A stretch of DNA of 5,780 nt from an uncultured Eubacteriales bacterium (GTDB lineage Bacteria > Bacillota > Clostridia > Christensenellales > Borkfalkiaceae), in contig USHO01000075.1 of NCBI GenBank assembly GCA_900554485.1, positions 1-5,780 on the forward strand, given 5' to 3'. The first letter of the stretch is position 1, and every line of letters begins with the position of its first letter. The notes under the pieces were generated by a model. That model made no database searches and was not told the origin of the DNA. It saw nothing but the letters and a program-made list of their open reading frames with translations. Positions 5,599 through 5,780 of this stretch are shown one piece after another. The translations under genes were made by a program, and so were the position numbers.

Positions 5599-5780
5599 AT
5601 GCAGATCTCTGACGTACAAGTCAGCTTCGATGGTGACAGCACCGAGCTGGAGGACATCGCCCGGTGCGTGAGAAACATCATCCTGACCCCTGCGGGCACC
5701 TGCCCGCTTTACCGTGATTTCGGAATCAGCTACGATTCCGTGTCTCACCCGGTGCAGGTAGCCATGAACGAAGTGGCACT
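5599..5780 (+). CDS. Phage baseplate protein, gpW/gp25-like family (5' part, runs off the window)
   Basis: The first 60 complete codons are present and the gene continues past the window edge. The family landmarks are in order: a helix TELEDIARCVRNIILT (15-30), the LTPAG turn (29-33), the RDFG motif (39-42) and a PVQVAMNEVA helix (51-60). They align with P2 gpW (DLEHIRQSVRDILLTPVG, then RREYG) and with gp25-like proteins of Firmicutes myophages. Members are usually 110-140 aa and form the baseplate wedge of contractile tails, including phages, tailocins and contractile injection systems. The ATG is preceded by GGGAGGG (5587-5593) with 5-bp spacing. No promoter is visible close by, so in its native setting it would belong to a longer tail operon. 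Integrated prophage, tailocin and injection system cannot be told apart from this piece. Confidence 0.85.
   Translation, partial: MQISDVQVSFDGDSTELEDIARCVRNIILTPAGTCPLYRDFGISYDSVSHPVQVAMNEVA

Noticed and set aside
5585..5671. ATG at 5585 overlapping the SPFH stop codon, as a translationally coupled small gene
   Set aside because: The frame ends after about 28 codons, has no ribosome binding site of its own at proper distance, and runs out of frame across the well-supported baseplate gene.

Overview
This is a bacterial chromosomal segment, most likely from an uncultured member of the Bacillota (Clostridia-like). I infer this from the consensus-type -35/-10 and extended -10 promoters, strong GGAGG ribosome binding sites, U-tract hairpin terminators, a lipobox lipoprotein carrying Listeria/Bacteroides-type repeats, and CadC-type metal regulation. 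The lineage is an inference; nothing here fixes the genus.

Layout, left to right, with all genes on the + strand. Positions 1-57 are the 3' end of a 5S rRNA gene, closed by a strong terminator. A short AT-rich leader with an extended -10 promoter and a perfect 14-bp palindrome precedes a 554-aa surface lipoprotein (three InlB-type B-repeats, then a GLUG-like beta-helix region), which has its own terminator. Next is a compact Zn/Cd/Pb-type metal efflux operon. It has a promoter whose start site is covered by an ArsR/SmtB-type operator, a CadC-like repressor, a free-standing 71-aa heavy-metal-associated (HMA) domain protein, a structured 150-nt spacer, and a P1B-2 efflux ATPase that lacks its own N-terminal HMA domain. 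A hairpin terminator closes it. The operon reads as a self-contained detoxification unit: metal releases the repressor, the ATPase exports the ion, and the small HMA protein probably does the job of the missing N-terminal domain.

The right end is the odd part. A gene for an SPFH-domain protein (YdjI-like family) with its own promoter stops abruptly at residue 202, in the middle of a conserved region. Fourteen bases after its stop codon begins the start of a phage/contractile-tail baseplate gene (gpW/gp25 family), with higher GC and different codon use. This is either a real insertion of a prophage, tailocin or contractile injection locus into the SPFH gene, or an assembly misjoin; the window cannot decide.

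I see no tRNA, CRISPR array, insertion sequence or transposase, and no convincing unknown system. The points most worth checking are the SPFH/baseplate junction and the split HMA/ATPase arrangement.
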